A DNA stretch of 64,000 nucleotides from Comamonas testosteroni (GCF_003569915.1 NZ_KZ984439.1:248001-312000); one strand, 5' to 3'; counted from the stretch's first letter, positions 24,811-34,626 are shown. A program made the numbers and translations. The notes: a model not told the origin generated them from the sequence alone.

Positions 24811-26196
24811 ATGACCAAGCTGCCCCGGCCCCTGAACTCCCTTTCAATACATGCGCTTCGCGCTATTTCTTTGGGAGTACTGCTCGGAGGCCTCGGGGCT
24901 CAGCTGCAGGCGCAGACATTGTCAGAGCTGGTGACGCAGGCTCGTGGCTTTGATGCATCCTGGCAAGCCCAGCAGGCCGATGCCAGAGCCGCCGCCAGCC
25001 GGGCCGATCAGGCACGCTCGGGACTGTTACCCAGCGTGGGAATGTCTGCTGGGGTGACTCGCACCCATGTGGACATCAATACCTCGGTGCCCATTGCCAG
25101 TTTGCCTGGCAGCAGCAATAACACGCAGCAAAACCTGCAAGTCACGGCACAGCAGCCGCTGTACCGCCCGGCCAACAAGATTGCCTACGAACAAGGCCGG
25201 CGCGGCATGGATGTGGCACAAGCCCAGCTCGATACCGCCAGCCAGAACCTGATCATTCGCGTGGCTCAGGCCTATTTCGATGTGCTGGCCGCGCAGGACA
25301 GCGTGCAGGTGGCCCAGGCGCAGAAAAAAGCCATCAGCACCCAACTGGAAATGGCCAAGCGCAATTTTGAAGTCGGCACGGCAACGATTACCGACTCCCA
25401 CGAAGCCCAGTCCCGTTTCGACTTGGTGACTGCGCAGGAAATCGCAGCCCAAAACGATCTGCAGATCAAACGTGTGGTGCTTGACCAACTGGTAGGCCGC
25501 GTTGGCGTTCAACCCACAAGACTGGCAGCGCCGCTGACCCTGCCCAAGGTTGACCCCGACAATGTGCAAAGCTGGGTCGACACCGCACTGGCCACCCAGC
25601 CGCAGATTCGCCAGGCACAACTGGCTCTTGATATCGCCAAGCTTGATACCCAGAAGGCCGAAGCAGGCCACAAGCCCACGGTGGATCTGCAAGCTGGCTA
25701 CGTCGTCAATCGCTATCCCAATGGCTCGATGACTCCGGCCATCCCCTTGAGCTATCGCACCAACGCCGCCCAGATCGGCGTGGTGATGAATGTGCCGCTG
25801 TTTGCCGGCTTTGCCGTGCAAAACCGCATCAAGGAAACCGTTGCGCTGGAAGAAAAAGCCCGCGCCCAGCTTGATGATGCGCGCCGCAGCGTTGAGCAAG
25901 CCACGCGCACTGCCTTCCTGGGCGTGCAATCGGGTCAGGCCCAGGTCAAGGCCCTGGAAGCAGCTCTGGCCTCCAGCAAAAGCGCGCTGGATGCCAACAA
26001 AACCGGCTACGAAGTCGGTGTGCGCATCAATATCGATGTGCTCAACGCCCAAAGCCAGGTCTTCCAGACCGAACGCGATCTAGCCAATGCCCGCTATCAG
26101 GTGCTGCTGGGCCAGCTCAAGCTGCGTCAGGCCTCAGGCGTGCTCAGCGATGACAGCTTGCGCAGTATTGATGCACTGACGCTGTCTGCACGCTGA
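24811..26196 (+). CDS. TolC-family outer membrane channel
   Basis: The 461-residue protein has a signal peptide (hydrophobic region to GAQLQAQT) and two OEP repeats with typical patterns: YFDVLAAQDSVQVAQAQKKA and the later GVQSGQAQVKALEAALASSKSALDANKTGYEVGVR. It forms the outer-membrane exit duct of RND or type I systems and most likely serves the pump upstream. I chose ATG 24811 over TTG 24799; neither has a strong ribosome binding site. It is convergent with the TetR gene. Confidence 0.93.
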   Translation: MTKLPRPLNSLSIHALRAISLGVLLGGLGAQLQAQTLSELVTQARGFDASWQAQQADARAAASRADQARSGLLPSVGMSAGVTRTHVDINTSVPIASLPGSSNNTQQNLQVTAQQPLYRPANKIAYEQGRRGMDVAQAQLDTASQNLIIRVAQAYFDVLAAQDSVQVAQAQKKAISTQLEMAKRNFEVGTATITDSHEAQSRFDLVTAQEIAAQNDLQIKRVVLDQLVGRVGVQPTRLAAPLTLPKVDPDNVQSWVDTALATQPQIRQAQLALDIAKLDTQKAEAGHKPTVDLQAGYVVNRYPNGSMTPAIPLSYRTNAAQIGVVMNVPLFAGFAVQNRIKETVALEEKARAQLDDARRSVEQATRTAFLGVQSGQAQVKALEAALASSKSALDANKTGYEVGVRINIDVLNAQSQVFQTERDLANARYQVLLGQLKLRQASGVLSDDSLRSIDALTLSAR

Positions 26197-26214
26197 TTCA
26201 AATCAGAACAGGCT

Positions 26215-26844
26215 TCAAAGATCACGCGCCAGCAGCATGCGCGTGATGAAGCGGCGTCGCTCTTTCTTGTCAGCCTCCGTGCCCTGATTGCGAAACAGCG
26301 ACTCTGACTGCATATAGCAGTACAGCGCAAAAGCTCTGGCCTTGGCCTCAGCAGCCTCAAAACCCAGCGAGGCAAAGCATTCTTCGATATAGGTCAGGCG
26401 CTTGGCATCGACCGCATCCACCACCATACGGGCCGTGTCATCGCGTCTGGCCCAGGCTCGGATGGCCAGTTCCACCGATGAGCCTTTCATCGCTGCACGG
26501 CCGTGGAAGGGCAACTCCACCAGCTCCCGAATCAAGGCCTGGGCTTCCACACCCTGCTTGCGGTAGCGGGAGATGATCTGCTCGGTCTGCGCCTCCTGCC
26601 AGCTCATCAAAACACGCTTGAGCAAATCGTCCCGGTCCGAGAAATGCCAGTAAAAACTGCCGCGCGTCACCTCCATCTGCTTGGCCAGCACATCAACGCG
26701 TACGGCATCAATGCTCTTATGCACCAGCAACTCGGTGGCAGCGGCAATCCAGTCATTGGGGCTTAGCTGAGCTTTTGCTTCAGCAGATCCAGACAGTTCT
26801 GTCTTGGATTTGACTTTGTCTTTGCTGGTTTGATCAAGTGACAT
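26215..26844 (-). CDS. TetR-family transcriptional regulator
   Basis: The 209-residue protein has an N-terminal helix-turn-helix (DVLAKQMEVTRGSFYWHFSDRDDLL, about 55-80) and a helical ligand domain. ATG 26844 (MSLDQTSKD) is chosen; an upstream extension to 26931 lacks support. It is convergent with tolC and divergent from the crotonase operon. A CATACA/TGTATG palindrome lies just before the crotonase start, so I infer it represses that operon; control of the efflux genes is the alternative. Confidence 0.88.
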   Translation of the reverse strand: MSLDQTSKDKVKSKTELSGSAEAKAQLSPNDWIAAATELLVHKSIDAVRVDVLAKQMEVTRGSFYWHFSDRDDLLKRVLMSWQEAQTEQIISRYRKQGVEAQALIRELVELPFHGRAAMKGSSVELAIRAWARRDDTARMVVDAVDAKRLTYIEECFASLGFEAAEAKARAFALYCYMQSESLFRNQGTEADKKERRRFITRMLLARDL

Positions 26845-26972
26845 TTGCCCATTATAGATGTGCAGCACCCCGCAGCTGCCAGTACCAAGCAAGCTAACAA
26901 CAGCTAGAACTAACCCGCAATCCGAGGGCAAACGCTAGGCGGTGCCAAGCAAAGACTGTCTTACAACCATTT

Positions 26973-26990
26973 CCATACAGATATGTATGG
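26973..26990. promoter_or_regulatory. Palindromic operator in front of the crotonase operon
   Basis: CCATACA (26973-26979), GATA, TGTATGG (26984-26990) is a perfect 7-4-7 palindrome that ends at the first possible start codon. AcrR-type TetR regulators bind CATACA/TGTATG half-sites, which supports binding by the divergent TetR protein. Confidence 0.55.
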
Positions 26991-26996
26991 ATGAAT

Positions 26997-27770
26997 ATGA
27001 CAGATCAGCTTCTGGATATCCAACAACGCGACGCCATTCTTCTGGTTCGCCTCAACCGCATGCACAAACGCAATGCACTGAGCGACGAGCTGGTGATTGC
27101 ACTGCGCAATACCTTCGAGAACCTGCCCACCGATGTACGGGCCGTAGTTCTCGGTGCTCATGGAGAGCATTTCTGCGCGGGGCTGGATCTCGGTGAGCTG
27201 ACGCAGCGCAATCCCGGCCAGGGCGTGGTGCATTCGCGCATGTGGCACCAGGCTTTTCACGCCATTCAGTTCGCCACAGCACCGGTCATTGCAGCGCTGC
27301 ATGGCGCGGTGGTCGGCGGTGGGCTAGAGCTGGCTGCGTCCTGCCATATCCGCGTGGCCGACGAAACCAGCTACTACGCCTTGCCCGAGGGAGTGCGCGG
27401 CATATTTGTGGGCGGCGGAGGTTCGGTGCGCATCCCCAAGCTGATTGGCCTGGCCCGCATGACAGACATGATGCTCACGGGCCGCGTCTACCAAGCCGAA
27501 GAAGGCGAGCGCGCAGGCTTTGCCCAGTACCTGGTGCCGGCAGGCCAGTCTTTTGCCAAAGCGCTGGAGCTGGCTGAGCGCGCAGCGCAAAACGCCCCGC
27601 TGACCAATTACGCCATCACGCAGGCCCTCCCGCTGATTGCCGAGCAAGCCGCCGACCACGGCTACCTGACCGAAGCGCTGATGACTGCCGTGACACAGAG
27701 CGCCCCCGAAGCCAAGCAGCGTCTGCAAGCTTTTTTGCAAGGCAAGGCCGAACGCGTGAGAGCCTGCTGA
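26997..27770 (+). CDS. Enoyl-CoA hydratase/isomerase (crotonase) family protein
   Basis: About 257 residues. The oxyanion-hole region (HGEHFCAGLDLGEL) and both usual catalytic Glu positions are present (VVGGGLELAASCH and ALPEGVRGIF). It probably hydrates or cleaves an aromatic enoyl-CoA made by the ligase of the same cluster. ATG 26997 has GGA at fitting distance; ATG 26991 two codons earlier abuts the operator. First gene of a likely operon with the Bug protein, ligase and thiolase. Confidence 0.88.
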   Translation: MTDQLLDIQQRDAILLVRLNRMHKRNALSDELVIALRNTFENLPTDVRAVVLGAHGEHFCAGLDLGELTQRNPGQGVVHSRMWHQAFHAIQFATAPVIAALHGAVVGGGLELAASCHIRVADETSYYALPEGVRGIFVGGGGSVRIPKLIGLARMTDMMLTGRVYQAEEGERAGFAQYLVPAGQSFAKALELAERAAQNAPLTNYAITQALPLIAEQAADHGYLTEALMTAVTQSAPEAKQRLQAFLQGKAERVRAC

Positions 27771-27805
27771 GCCGATTTCCCATACCCACAAAGAGAGGAG
27801 ACATC

Positions 27806-28813
27806 ATGACTTTATCGCGCCGTCAATTCACCCAGACCATGGGGAGCGCATTGGGTTCCAGCGCCCTGCTCAGCGCCTTTACCCCATTGCTGGCCCATGC
27901 CCAAGCGCTGGAGCAGGTCAAGATTTTCTATGGCTTTCCCGCAGGCAGCGCGGGCGACAGTGTGGCGCGCCGCGTGGGTGAAAAAATGGCGGGCTCGGCC
28001 TACGCACGCAACCCCGGTGTGGTGGAAAACCGGCCCGGCGCCGGTGGCCGCATTGCGCTGGAGTCACTCAAGTCTGCCCCGGCAGACGGCAGTGTGCTGG
28101 CGGTCGCGCCGTTTTCCTGCACCTCGATCTACCCGCATATCTACAGCAGGCTGGCCTACGACCCATTCAAGGACCTTGTTCCCGTCAGCATCGGCGCCGT
28201 GTTTCACCATGGACTGGCTGTGGGCCCGCTGGTGCCCGCCAGCGTCAAGACGGTCAAGGACTATCTGGCCTGGTGCAAGGCCAACCCCAAGGATGCCAAC
28301 TATGGCTCGCCCGCCGCTGGCTCCACGCCCCATTTCATCGGTGCCCTGCTGGGCTTGAACAACGGGGTCGATCTCAAGCATGTGCCCTACAAAGGCTCGG
28401 TGCCCGGCGTGACCGATGTGGTGGGCGGGCAGATTGCTTCCATGGTCACGCCCAGCGGCGACTTCATCGCCAACCACAAGGCCGGCAAGCTGCGCGTGAT
28501 TGCCACATCTGGGCGCCAGCGCTCGCCCTTCTATCCCGATGTCGCAACGTTCGCGGAGCAAGGCTTTGCGGATTTTGTCGTCGAAGAGTGGTTCGGCTTC
28601 TACGCCCCGGCCCGCACACCCGCCCCCGTGCTGTCCGCCGCCAATGCGGCCATCAACCAGGCCATCAAGGACAAGACCGTGATCGACAGCCTGGCCGTGG
28701 TGGGGCTGATCGCCCAGGGCTCGACCGCCGCCGAGATGGCGGCTTCACAGAAAGTGGAGTACGAACGCTGGGGCCCGCTGGTCAAAAAGATCGGCTTTAC
28801 TGCGGAGTCCTGA
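27806..28813 (+). CDS. Bug-family tripartite tricarboxylate transporter binding protein
   Basis: The 335-residue protein has an RRQF twin-arginine-like signal (RRQFTQTMGSALGSS, cleavage near AHA-QA) and the family motifs FPAGSAGDSVARRVGEKM, VENRPGAGGRIALESL and HVPYKGSVPGVTDVVGGQI. It is a periplasmic solute receptor. No TctA/TctB membrane genes accompany it, as is usual for Bug proteins in this order. Within this operon it may bind an aromatic acid (inference). AGAGGAG precedes ATG. Confidence 0.93.
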   Translation: MTLSRRQFTQTMGSALGSSALLSAFTPLLAHAQALEQVKIFYGFPAGSAGDSVARRVGEKMAGSAYARNPGVVENRPGAGGRIALESLKSAPADGSVLAVAPFSCTSIYPHIYSRLAYDPFKDLVPVSIGAVFHHGLAVGPLVPASVKTVKDYLAWCKANPKDANYGSPAAGSTPHFIGALLGLNNGVDLKHVPYKGSVPGVTDVVGGQIASMVTPSGDFIANHKAGKLRVIATSGRQRSPFYPDVATFAEQGFADFVVEEWFGFYAPARTPAPVLSAANAAINQAIKDKTVIDSLAVVGLIAQGSTAAEMAASQKVEYERWGPLVKKIGFTAES

Positions 28814-28817
28814 CGCC

Positions 28818-30635
28818 ATGTATGAGACTGTTGAACTTTTTGGAGATGTGAACGCCCTCGCCCGCCCCCGCACGGTGCGACAAGAGCTGGCAGGCGGAGG
28901 CTTCATCTTGCGCAACCCCGAGCCGCTGCAAGCCGCCACGCGCTGCATTGGAGACTGGCTGGAGCGCTGGGCCAAGGAAACGCCGAACGCCCTTTTCATT
29001 GCCGAGCGTGACGTTCAAGCCATCCAGCAAAGCCAGTGGCGTCGCCTGAACTACCTGCAAACCCGCCAGCAGGTAGGCTGCGTAGCGCAGGGACTCATCG
29101 ATTTGAATCTGCCGCCGGGCCCGGTGGTGATTCTTTCCGATAACTCGGTCGATCACGCCTTGCTGATACTGGCCGCCATGCATATTGGCCGGCCGGTCTG
29201 CACGGTATCGAGTGCCTATAGCCGTCTGAGCAAGGATTTCATCAAGCTCAAGGCCATTCTCGACCAGCTTCAACCTGCGCTGATCTACGCCAGTGATGCC
29301 GCGACCTACGGCCCAGCGCTCAACAGCTGGAGCGGCCCAGCTCTGCGCATGCTGAGCCACGGCGCGCAGGAAGTCCCCGCGGCCCTGCCCTTTTCCAGAT
29401 TGCTGGAAACCACTGAAACACCTGCAGTAGCCGCCGCTTTTGCGGCCTTGACGCCGCAAACCGAAGCCAAGTACCTGCTGACCAGCGGCTCCACCGGCTC
29501 GCCCAAGGTGGTCATCAACACCCACCGGATGCTGTGCGCCAACCAGCAGCAAATGGCCCAGGTCTGGCCTTTCCTCACGCGCCACAAGCTGGTCCTGCTG
29601 GAATGGCTGCCGTGGAGCCACACATTTGGCGCCAATCACAACTTCAATATGGTGCTGGCGCACGGCGGCAGTCTCTATATCGATGAAGGGCGGCCCGTGC
29701 CGGGGCTGATCGAGAAGACGCTGCGCAATCTGCGCGAAGTGCAACCCAATTTCTACTTCAACGTGCCCAAGGGCTTTGACATGCTGCTGCCCTATCTGGA
29801 GCAGGACGCGCAGGCCGCGCGGGATGTCTTCGAGCGCCTTGAAGCCGTGTTCTATGCAGGTGCGGCCCTGCCACAGGCTCTGTGGGAACGACTCGAAGCC
29901 GTGGCCCGGCGCGTACGCGAGCGGCCCGTGTGGTTCACCTCATCGTGGGGCGCAACGGAGACATCGCCCGCGATTACCTCGGTGTACTGGCGCATCGAGC
30001 GTGCCGGCTGCATCGGCCTGCCGCTGCCGGGCACGGAGCTGAAATTCATCCCCAATGGCAACAAGCTGGAAATGCGCGTGCGCGGCCCCAATGTCTTCAG
30101 CCAGTACCGCCATGCACCCGAGATGACGGCCAAGGCCTTTGACGAGGAAGGCTACTACCTGATTGGCGACGCTGGCCGGCTGGTGGATGAAAGCGACCCG
30201 AGCTGCGGCGTGAGCTTTGACGGCCGCGTGGCCGAGGACTTCAAGCTCACGACGGGTACCTGGGTGTCGGTGGGCATGTTGCGCCTGCGCTGCGTTACCG
30301 CCATGGCGCCGCATGTGGCCGATGTCGTCATCACCGGCCATGACCGAGCCGAAATCGGACTGTTGGTCTTTCCCACTCCACAGGCCAGGGAGCTGCTGCC
30401 GCAGCAACTGGCCGAACATATCGCCCAGGCATTGCACCAACTGCAGCAGCAAGGCGGCGGAACATCGCAAACGCCCGTGTGTGCACTGGTCCTGCCCGAG
30501 CCACCCAATGTGGAGGCTGGCGAGATCACCGACAAGGGCTATATCAACCAGCGCGGCGTCATTGCCCGCCGCGCCGAGGCCGTCGAGCGCCTCCATGACA
30601 TCACCCAACGCGCCCCGGATGTGATTCGCATCTGA
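28818..30635 (+). CDS. AMP-forming acyl-CoA ligase, feruloyl-CoA synthetase type
   Basis: The 605-residue protein has the adenylation motifs LLTSGSTGSPKVVI (about 216) and SSWGATETSP. LEWLPWSHTFGANHNFN and HRMLCANQQQM are, from memory, typical of feruloyl-CoA synthetases, as are IGDAGRLVD and the DGRVAEDFKL region. It would activate a hydroxycinnamate or similar acid with ATP and CoA. It begins four bases after the Bug gene and is followed by the thiolase, consistent with CoA-dependent side-chain shortening. Exact substrate unproven. Confidence 0.85.
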   Translation: MYETVELFGDVNALARPRTVRQELAGGGFILRNPEPLQAATRCIGDWLERWAKETPNALFIAERDVQAIQQSQWRRLNYLQTRQQVGCVAQGLIDLNLPPGPVVILSDNSVDHALLILAAMHIGRPVCTVSSAYSRLSKDFIKLKAILDQLQPALIYASDAATYGPALNSWSGPALRMLSHGAQEVPAALPFSRLLETTETPAVAAAFAALTPQTEAKYLLTSGSTGSPKVVINTHRMLCANQQQMAQVWPFLTRHKLVLLEWLPWSHTFGANHNFNMVLAHGGSLYIDEGRPVPGLIEKTLRNLREVQPNFYFNVPKGFDMLLPYLEQDAQAARDVFERLEAVFYAGAALPQALWERLEAVARRVRERPVWFTSSWGATETSPAITSVYWRIERAGCIGLPLPGTELKFIPNGNKLEMRVRGPNVFSQYRHAPEMTAKAFDEEGYYLIGDAGRLVDESDPSCGVSFDGRVAEDFKLTTGTWVSVGMLRLRCVTAMAPHVADVVITGHDRAEIGLLVFPTPQARELLPQQLAEHIAQALHQLQQQGGGTSQTPVCALVLPEPPNVEAGEITDKGYINQRGVIARRAEAVERLHDITQRAPDVIRI

Positions 30636-30663
30636 CGCCGCCAACACGAAAACGCAAGCTCCC

Positions 30664-31854
30664 ATGAAATTCAACGACGTCTTTATTCCCGCTCCGCTGC
30701 TCTGGTCCTCGCCATTCATTCGCTGGCAAGGTCAGGCTGCGGATATCTCCAGCATGGATCTGGCCGTGCAGGTCACGCGTGACGCCTTGCAGCAGCGCCA
30801 GTTTGACGCAACTGAGGTCGATCAACTGGTCTTTGGCAGCACCATTCCCCAGCACAACAGCTTTTATGCGCCGCCCTGGATTGCCGCCCAGCTGGGGCTG
30901 AGCAATATCGGCGGGCCGCTGATTTCACAAGCCTGCGCCACCGCAGTGGCCTGCCTGGCCAGCGCTGCGGCAGCCAACAGCCTGTCGGGCGGCAGCACGC
31001 AACTGGTGGTCACGGCAGACCGCACCAGCAACGGGCCTTTGATGGTCTACCCACGCTCCAGCGGCATGGGCGGCGCACCCAGCACCGAGCACTGGGTGCT
31101 GCAGTCCTTCGCCGCCGACCCCTGGACCGGGGAATCGATGGTGCACACCGCAGAAGCCACGGCCCGCGACGGCGGCTTCAGCCGCACGCAGTGCGATGAG
31201 CTGACGCTTCTGCGTTTCAACCAATACCAAAGCGCACTGAAAAACGAGCGCGAAGCGCAAAAGCGCTATCTGCAACCCATCGTCATCACGCAGCGAAAAG
31301 GCCGCCTGGTGCTTGATGCCGACGAAGGCGTGGCCGACTACAGCACCGAAGGTCTGGCACGGCTCAAGCCCGCGCTGCCCGATGGTGTCATTACTTCCGG
31401 CGCGCAGACCCATCCGGCGGACGGCAGTGCGGGAGCCGTCGTCACCAGCCGCGAAAATGCCCGCCGCATGGCTTCAGGCCTGGGCGTGGTGGAGATTCTT
31501 TCCGTGGGCTTTGCCCGCGCTGAAAAAGGCCGCATGCCCAAGGCGCCCGCCATTGCAGCGCAAAAAGCCTTGCTCAGCGCGGGACTTGCGATGTCCGAGG
31601 TCAAGACCATCACCACGCACAACCCGTTCGCCGTCAACGACCTGTGGCTCCATCAGGCCACGGGCTTCGCGCTGGAGAAGATGAACCCGTTGGGCTGCAG
31701 CCTGATCTACGGCCACCCGCAAGCACCTACCGGCATGCGCGCGATTGCCGAGCTGGTGCAGGCGCTGCGCATGCAAGGCGGTGGTGTTGGCTTATTTGCA
31801 GGCTGCGCCGCTGGAGATATGGGCGCGGCGCTGGTTTTACGGCTCAGCGAATGA
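30664..31854 (+). CDS. Thiolase-family acyl-CoA acetyltransferase
   Basis: The 396-residue protein has the nucleophile region SQACATAVACLASAA (Cys about 91), the THNPFAVND His motif and the C-terminal GLFAGCAAGDMGAAL, which holds the second catalytic Cys. Thiolase would release acetyl-CoA from a 3-ketoacyl-CoA. With ligase and crotonase upstream this suggests a beta-oxidative route for an aromatic side chain; a dehydrogenase step is missing from the cluster. Convergent with waaA. Confidence 0.9.
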   Translation: MKFNDVFIPAPLLWSSPFIRWQGQAADISSMDLAVQVTRDALQQRQFDATEVDQLVFGSTIPQHNSFYAPPWIAAQLGLSNIGGPLISQACATAVACLASAAAANSLSGGSTQLVVTADRTSNGPLMVYPRSSGMGGAPSTEHWVLQSFAADPWTGESMVHTAEATARDGGFSRTQCDELTLLRFNQYQSALKNEREAQKRYLQPIVITQRKGRLVLDADEGVADYSTEGLARLKPALPDGVITSGAQTHPADGSAGAVVTSRENARRMASGLGVVEILSVGFARAEKGRMPKAPAIAAQKALLSAGLAMSEVKTITTHNPFAVNDLWLHQATGFALEKMNPLGCSLIYGHPQAPTGMRAIAELVQALRMQGGGVGLFAGCAAGDMGAALVLRLSE

Positions 31855-31861
31855 TTATGAG

Positions 31862-31912
31862 CCAAATAGCGCCATAGTCTAATCAATATATAGACTTATA
31901 GCTATCTATTTA
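31862..31912 (+). repeat. Dispersed intergenic hairpin repeat, copy 6
   Basis: It contains AGTCTA, an A+T loop and TAGACTTATAGCTATC. It fills the gap between the convergent thiolase and waaA genes, where no other terminator is seen. Confidence 0.7.
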
Positions 31913-33219
31913 GGAGCATTCAATTTCATCAGCTGCACAATCGCATCAGCAGTCGCTCCCGCTGCGCCGCGATGCTGCTGGGTAAAACTGCGTGCTTTGC
32001 CCTGCATGGTTTGCAGTTGCTGCGCGTCGGCCACCAGAGCCAGTGCGTCCTCTACGCCAGCAGCCATATCTGCGCTGCGCAAAGCGGCACCGGCTTGCAC
32101 CGCCATTTCAGACGCCTGACTGAAGTTAAAGGTATGCGGCCCCAGTACCACGGGCGTGCCGCAGGCCAGAGACTCAATCAGGTTCTGGCCGCCCAGCGGC
32201 TCAAAACTGCCGCCCATCAGCGCTACCGAGGCGAGGCCGTAGTACAGCGGCATTTCACCCAGCGAGTCACCCAGCCAGATGGTATGCGCATCGGCAGGCA
32301 GTATATCACCCCACTGACTGCGGCGAGACAGGGCAAAGCCTGCATCGCTGATGAGCTGTGCCACCTCATCAAAGCGCTGCGGGTGGCGCGGAACGATCAA
32401 CCATTGCGCGGCCTGCAGCGCGGCTGGGTTCTGCTGCAATTGCTGCAGCAGCAGCGCTTCTTCGCCTTCGCGGCTGCTGGCGAACAGAATGACGGGCTTG
32501 GCCAGCGCCTTGCGCCAGTTCGCCGCCCTGGCAAGCTGCACCTCATCAGGCTGCACATCAAATTTCAGATTGCCCAGCACCGCGCTGACCTGTGCGCCGA
32601 CATTGCGCAAGCGCTTGGCATCGTCTTCGGTCTGTGCCCAGACTGCCGCCAGCGCTGCGTAGGTGGGGCGCGAAATCGGCCCCATTTTCAGCGCACCCGC
32701 TTCAGACTTTTCATTGAGCCGCGCATTGGCCAGAGCCAGCGGAATACCCGCATTGGCACAGCCTGCAATCAGATTGGGCCAGATTTCGGTTTCCATCAGC
32801 ACGCCGACAGCGGGGCGAAACTGCGCAATAAAGCTGCGCGTGGCGCGCAGGCTGTCCCAGGGCAGCCAGACCTGCACATCGCCTTTTTGCAGCAGCTTGG
32901 CACCCTCTTCACGGCCTGTGGCTGTGCTGTGTGTCAGCAGCAGCCGCATCTGCGGCAGCCGCTCGCGCAAGGCCTTGATCAATATTGCAGCTGCGCGGGT
33001 CTCGCCCAGAGACACCGAATGAATCCACACCCACTGACCTTGTCCGTCACGGCCCAGATCAGCAGGCGTGTAATGCCCAAAACGCTCGGGCACGGCCACG
33101 GCATAGCCGGGCTCGGCCACCGCACGGCGGCGCAGCTTGCGCCGCAGCAATGGCTGGGCAGCCCAGGCCAGCGCACTGTAGAGCGCGCGGGCAAAGGTCA
33201 TGGGGGCCGGTTTGGCCAT
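31906..33219 (-). CDS. waaA: 3-deoxy-D-manno-octulosonic acid transferase
   Basis: The 437-residue protein is typical WaaA/KdtA: an N-terminal membrane-proximal helix (ALYSALAWAAQPLLRRKL) and the first-domain motif WIHSVSLGETRAA with the catalytic Glu. Later it has ETEIWPNLI and the donor-site region GGSFEPLGGQNLIE. It adds Kdo residues to lipid A precursor at the cytoplasmic membrane face. Start may be ATG 33219 or 33201. The phosphomannomutase gene lies 18 bases upstream on the same strand. Confidence 0.95.
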   Translation of the reverse strand: MAKPAPMTFARALYSALAWAAQPLLRRKLRRRAVAEPGYAVAVPERFGHYTPADLGRDGQGQWVWIHSVSLGETRAAAILIKALRERLPQMRLLLTHSTATGREEGAKLLQKGDVQVWLPWDSLRATRSFIAQFRPAVGVLMETEIWPNLIAGCANAGIPLALANARLNEKSEAGALKMGPISRPTYAALAAVWAQTEDDAKRLRNVGAQVSAVLGNLKFDVQPDEVQLARAANWRKALAKPVILFASSREGEEALLLQQLQQNPAALQAAQWLIVPRHPQRFDEVAQLISDAGFALSRRSQWGDILPADAHTIWLGDSLGEMPLYYGLASVALMGGSFEPLGGQNLIESLACGTPVVLGPHTFNFSQASEMAVQAGAALRSADMAAGVEDALALVADAQQLQTMQGKARSFTQQHRGAAGATADAIVQLMKLNAPK

Positions 33220-33237
33220 TTCTATGGCGTGGAGCGA

Positions 33238-34626
33238 TCAGTGGGCTGCTGCACCCACATGCGCATCGGGCTTGACGCGCTTGAGCAAGGCCAGCATCTG
33301 CGCCTCGATGCGGTGCAGCGCTTCCTGGCTATGGCCTTCAAAGCGCAGCACCAGCACGGGCGTGGTGTTGCTGGCGCGAATCAGGCCAAAGCCGTCTTCC
33401 CAGTCCACACGCAGGCCGTCAATGGTGCTGACTTGGGCAGGTGCAGCAAACTCGGTGGCTGCCAGCGCTTGCAGCTCGGCAGCCAGACGGTGAGGCTCAC
33501 CCTCGGCGCAGGCCACGTTCAGCTCGGGCGTGGAAAAGCTGGTGGGCAGCGCATTGAGCACGGCGCTGGGGTCGGCTTCACGGCTCAGGATTTCCAGCAG
33601 GCGGCAACCGGCGTAGGTGCCGTCGTCAAAACCGTACCAGCGCTCCTTGAAGAAGATATGGCCGCTCATCTCTCCACCCAGCGGAGCGCCCAGTTCCTTC
33701 ATGCGGGCCTTGACCAGTGAGTGACCGGTCTTGAACATCACGGCCTTGCCGCCAGCGGCTTCGATCTCGGGGGCCAGGCGCTGTGTGCACTTGACGTCAA
33801 ACACGATAGAGCCGCCGGGCACGCGCGAGAGCACGTCCTTGGCGAACAGCATCATCTGGCGGTCGGGGTAAATGGTCTGGCCGTCCTTGGTCACAATGCC
33901 CAGGCGGTCGCCGTCGCCGTCAAAGGCCAGGCCCAACTCGGCGTCCGTGGTCTGCAGCGCCTTGATGACGTCGCGCAGATTCTCGGGCTTGCTGGGGTCG
34001 GGGTGGTGGTTGGGGAAGTCGCCATCGACCTCAGAGAACAGCTCGATCACCTCACAGCCCAGTTGGCGGAAGATACCGGGAGCCGAAGCACCGGCCACGC
34101 CGTTGCCGCAGTCCACCACAATCTTCATGGGGCGGGCAATCTTCACATCGCCAATGATGCGCGCCGTGTAGTCGGCCAGCACATCGGCCTTGGTGATCTG
34201 GCCTGCGCCGGTGATGGTCCAGTCATCGCTTTCCATGCGAATGCGCAGGGCCTGAATCTCGTCGCCATAGATGGCGCGGCCCGCCAGCACCATCTTGAAG
34301 CCGTTGTAATCCTTGGGGTTGTGGCTGCCCGTGACCTGGATGCCGCTGGTGCACAGCGTGGCAGCCGCAAAGTACAGCATGGGCGTGGTGGCCATGCCGA
34401 TATCGATCACGTTCACGCCCACATCGGTCAGGCCCTGCATCAGCGCAGCAGACAGCGCGGGGCCAGAGATACGGCCATCGCGACCCACGGCTACAGTTTT
34501 TTCACCGGCAGCGATTGCCGCCATACCGAAAGCGCGGCCAATGCCACGGGCGACTTCTTCGGTCAGTGTGGACGGCACGATGCCGCGAATGTCATAGGCT
34601 TTGAAGATGGATGCTGCAACTTGCAC
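33238..34626 (-). CDS. Phosphomannomutase/phosphoglucomutase (AlgC/ManB type)
   Basis: The 462-residue protein has IFKAYDIRGI at the N terminus, the phosphoserine loop TGSHNPKDYNGFK, the metal loop GLAFDGDGDRLG and the sugar-specificity region GGEMSGHIFFKE. It interconverts hexose 1- and 6-phosphates for LPS and exopolysaccharide. GTG 34626 (VQVAASIFKAYD) is the likely start; no in-frame ATG fits. Probably co-transcribed with waaA. Confidence 0.94.
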   Translation of the reverse strand: MQVAASIFKAYDIRGIVPSTLTEEVARGIGRAFGMAAIAAGEKTVAVGRDGRISGPALSAALMQGLTDVGVNVIDIGMATTPMLYFAAATLCTSGIQVTGSHNPKDYNGFKMVLAGRAIYGDEIQALRIRMESDDWTITGAGQITKADVLADYTARIIGDVKIARPMKIVVDCGNGVAGASAPGIFRQLGCEVIELFSEVDGDFPNHHPDPSKPENLRDVIKALQTTDAELGLAFDGDGDRLGIVTKDGQTIYPDRQMMLFAKDVLSRVPGGSIVFDVKCTQRLAPEIEAAGGKAVMFKTGHSLVKARMKELGAPLGGEMSGHIFFKERWYGFDDGTYAGCRLLEILSREADPSAVLNALPTSFSTPELNVACAEGEPHRLAAELQALAATEFAAPAQVSTIDGLRVDWEDGFGLIRASNTTPVLVLRFEGHSQEALHRIEAQMLALLKRVKPDAHVGAAAH

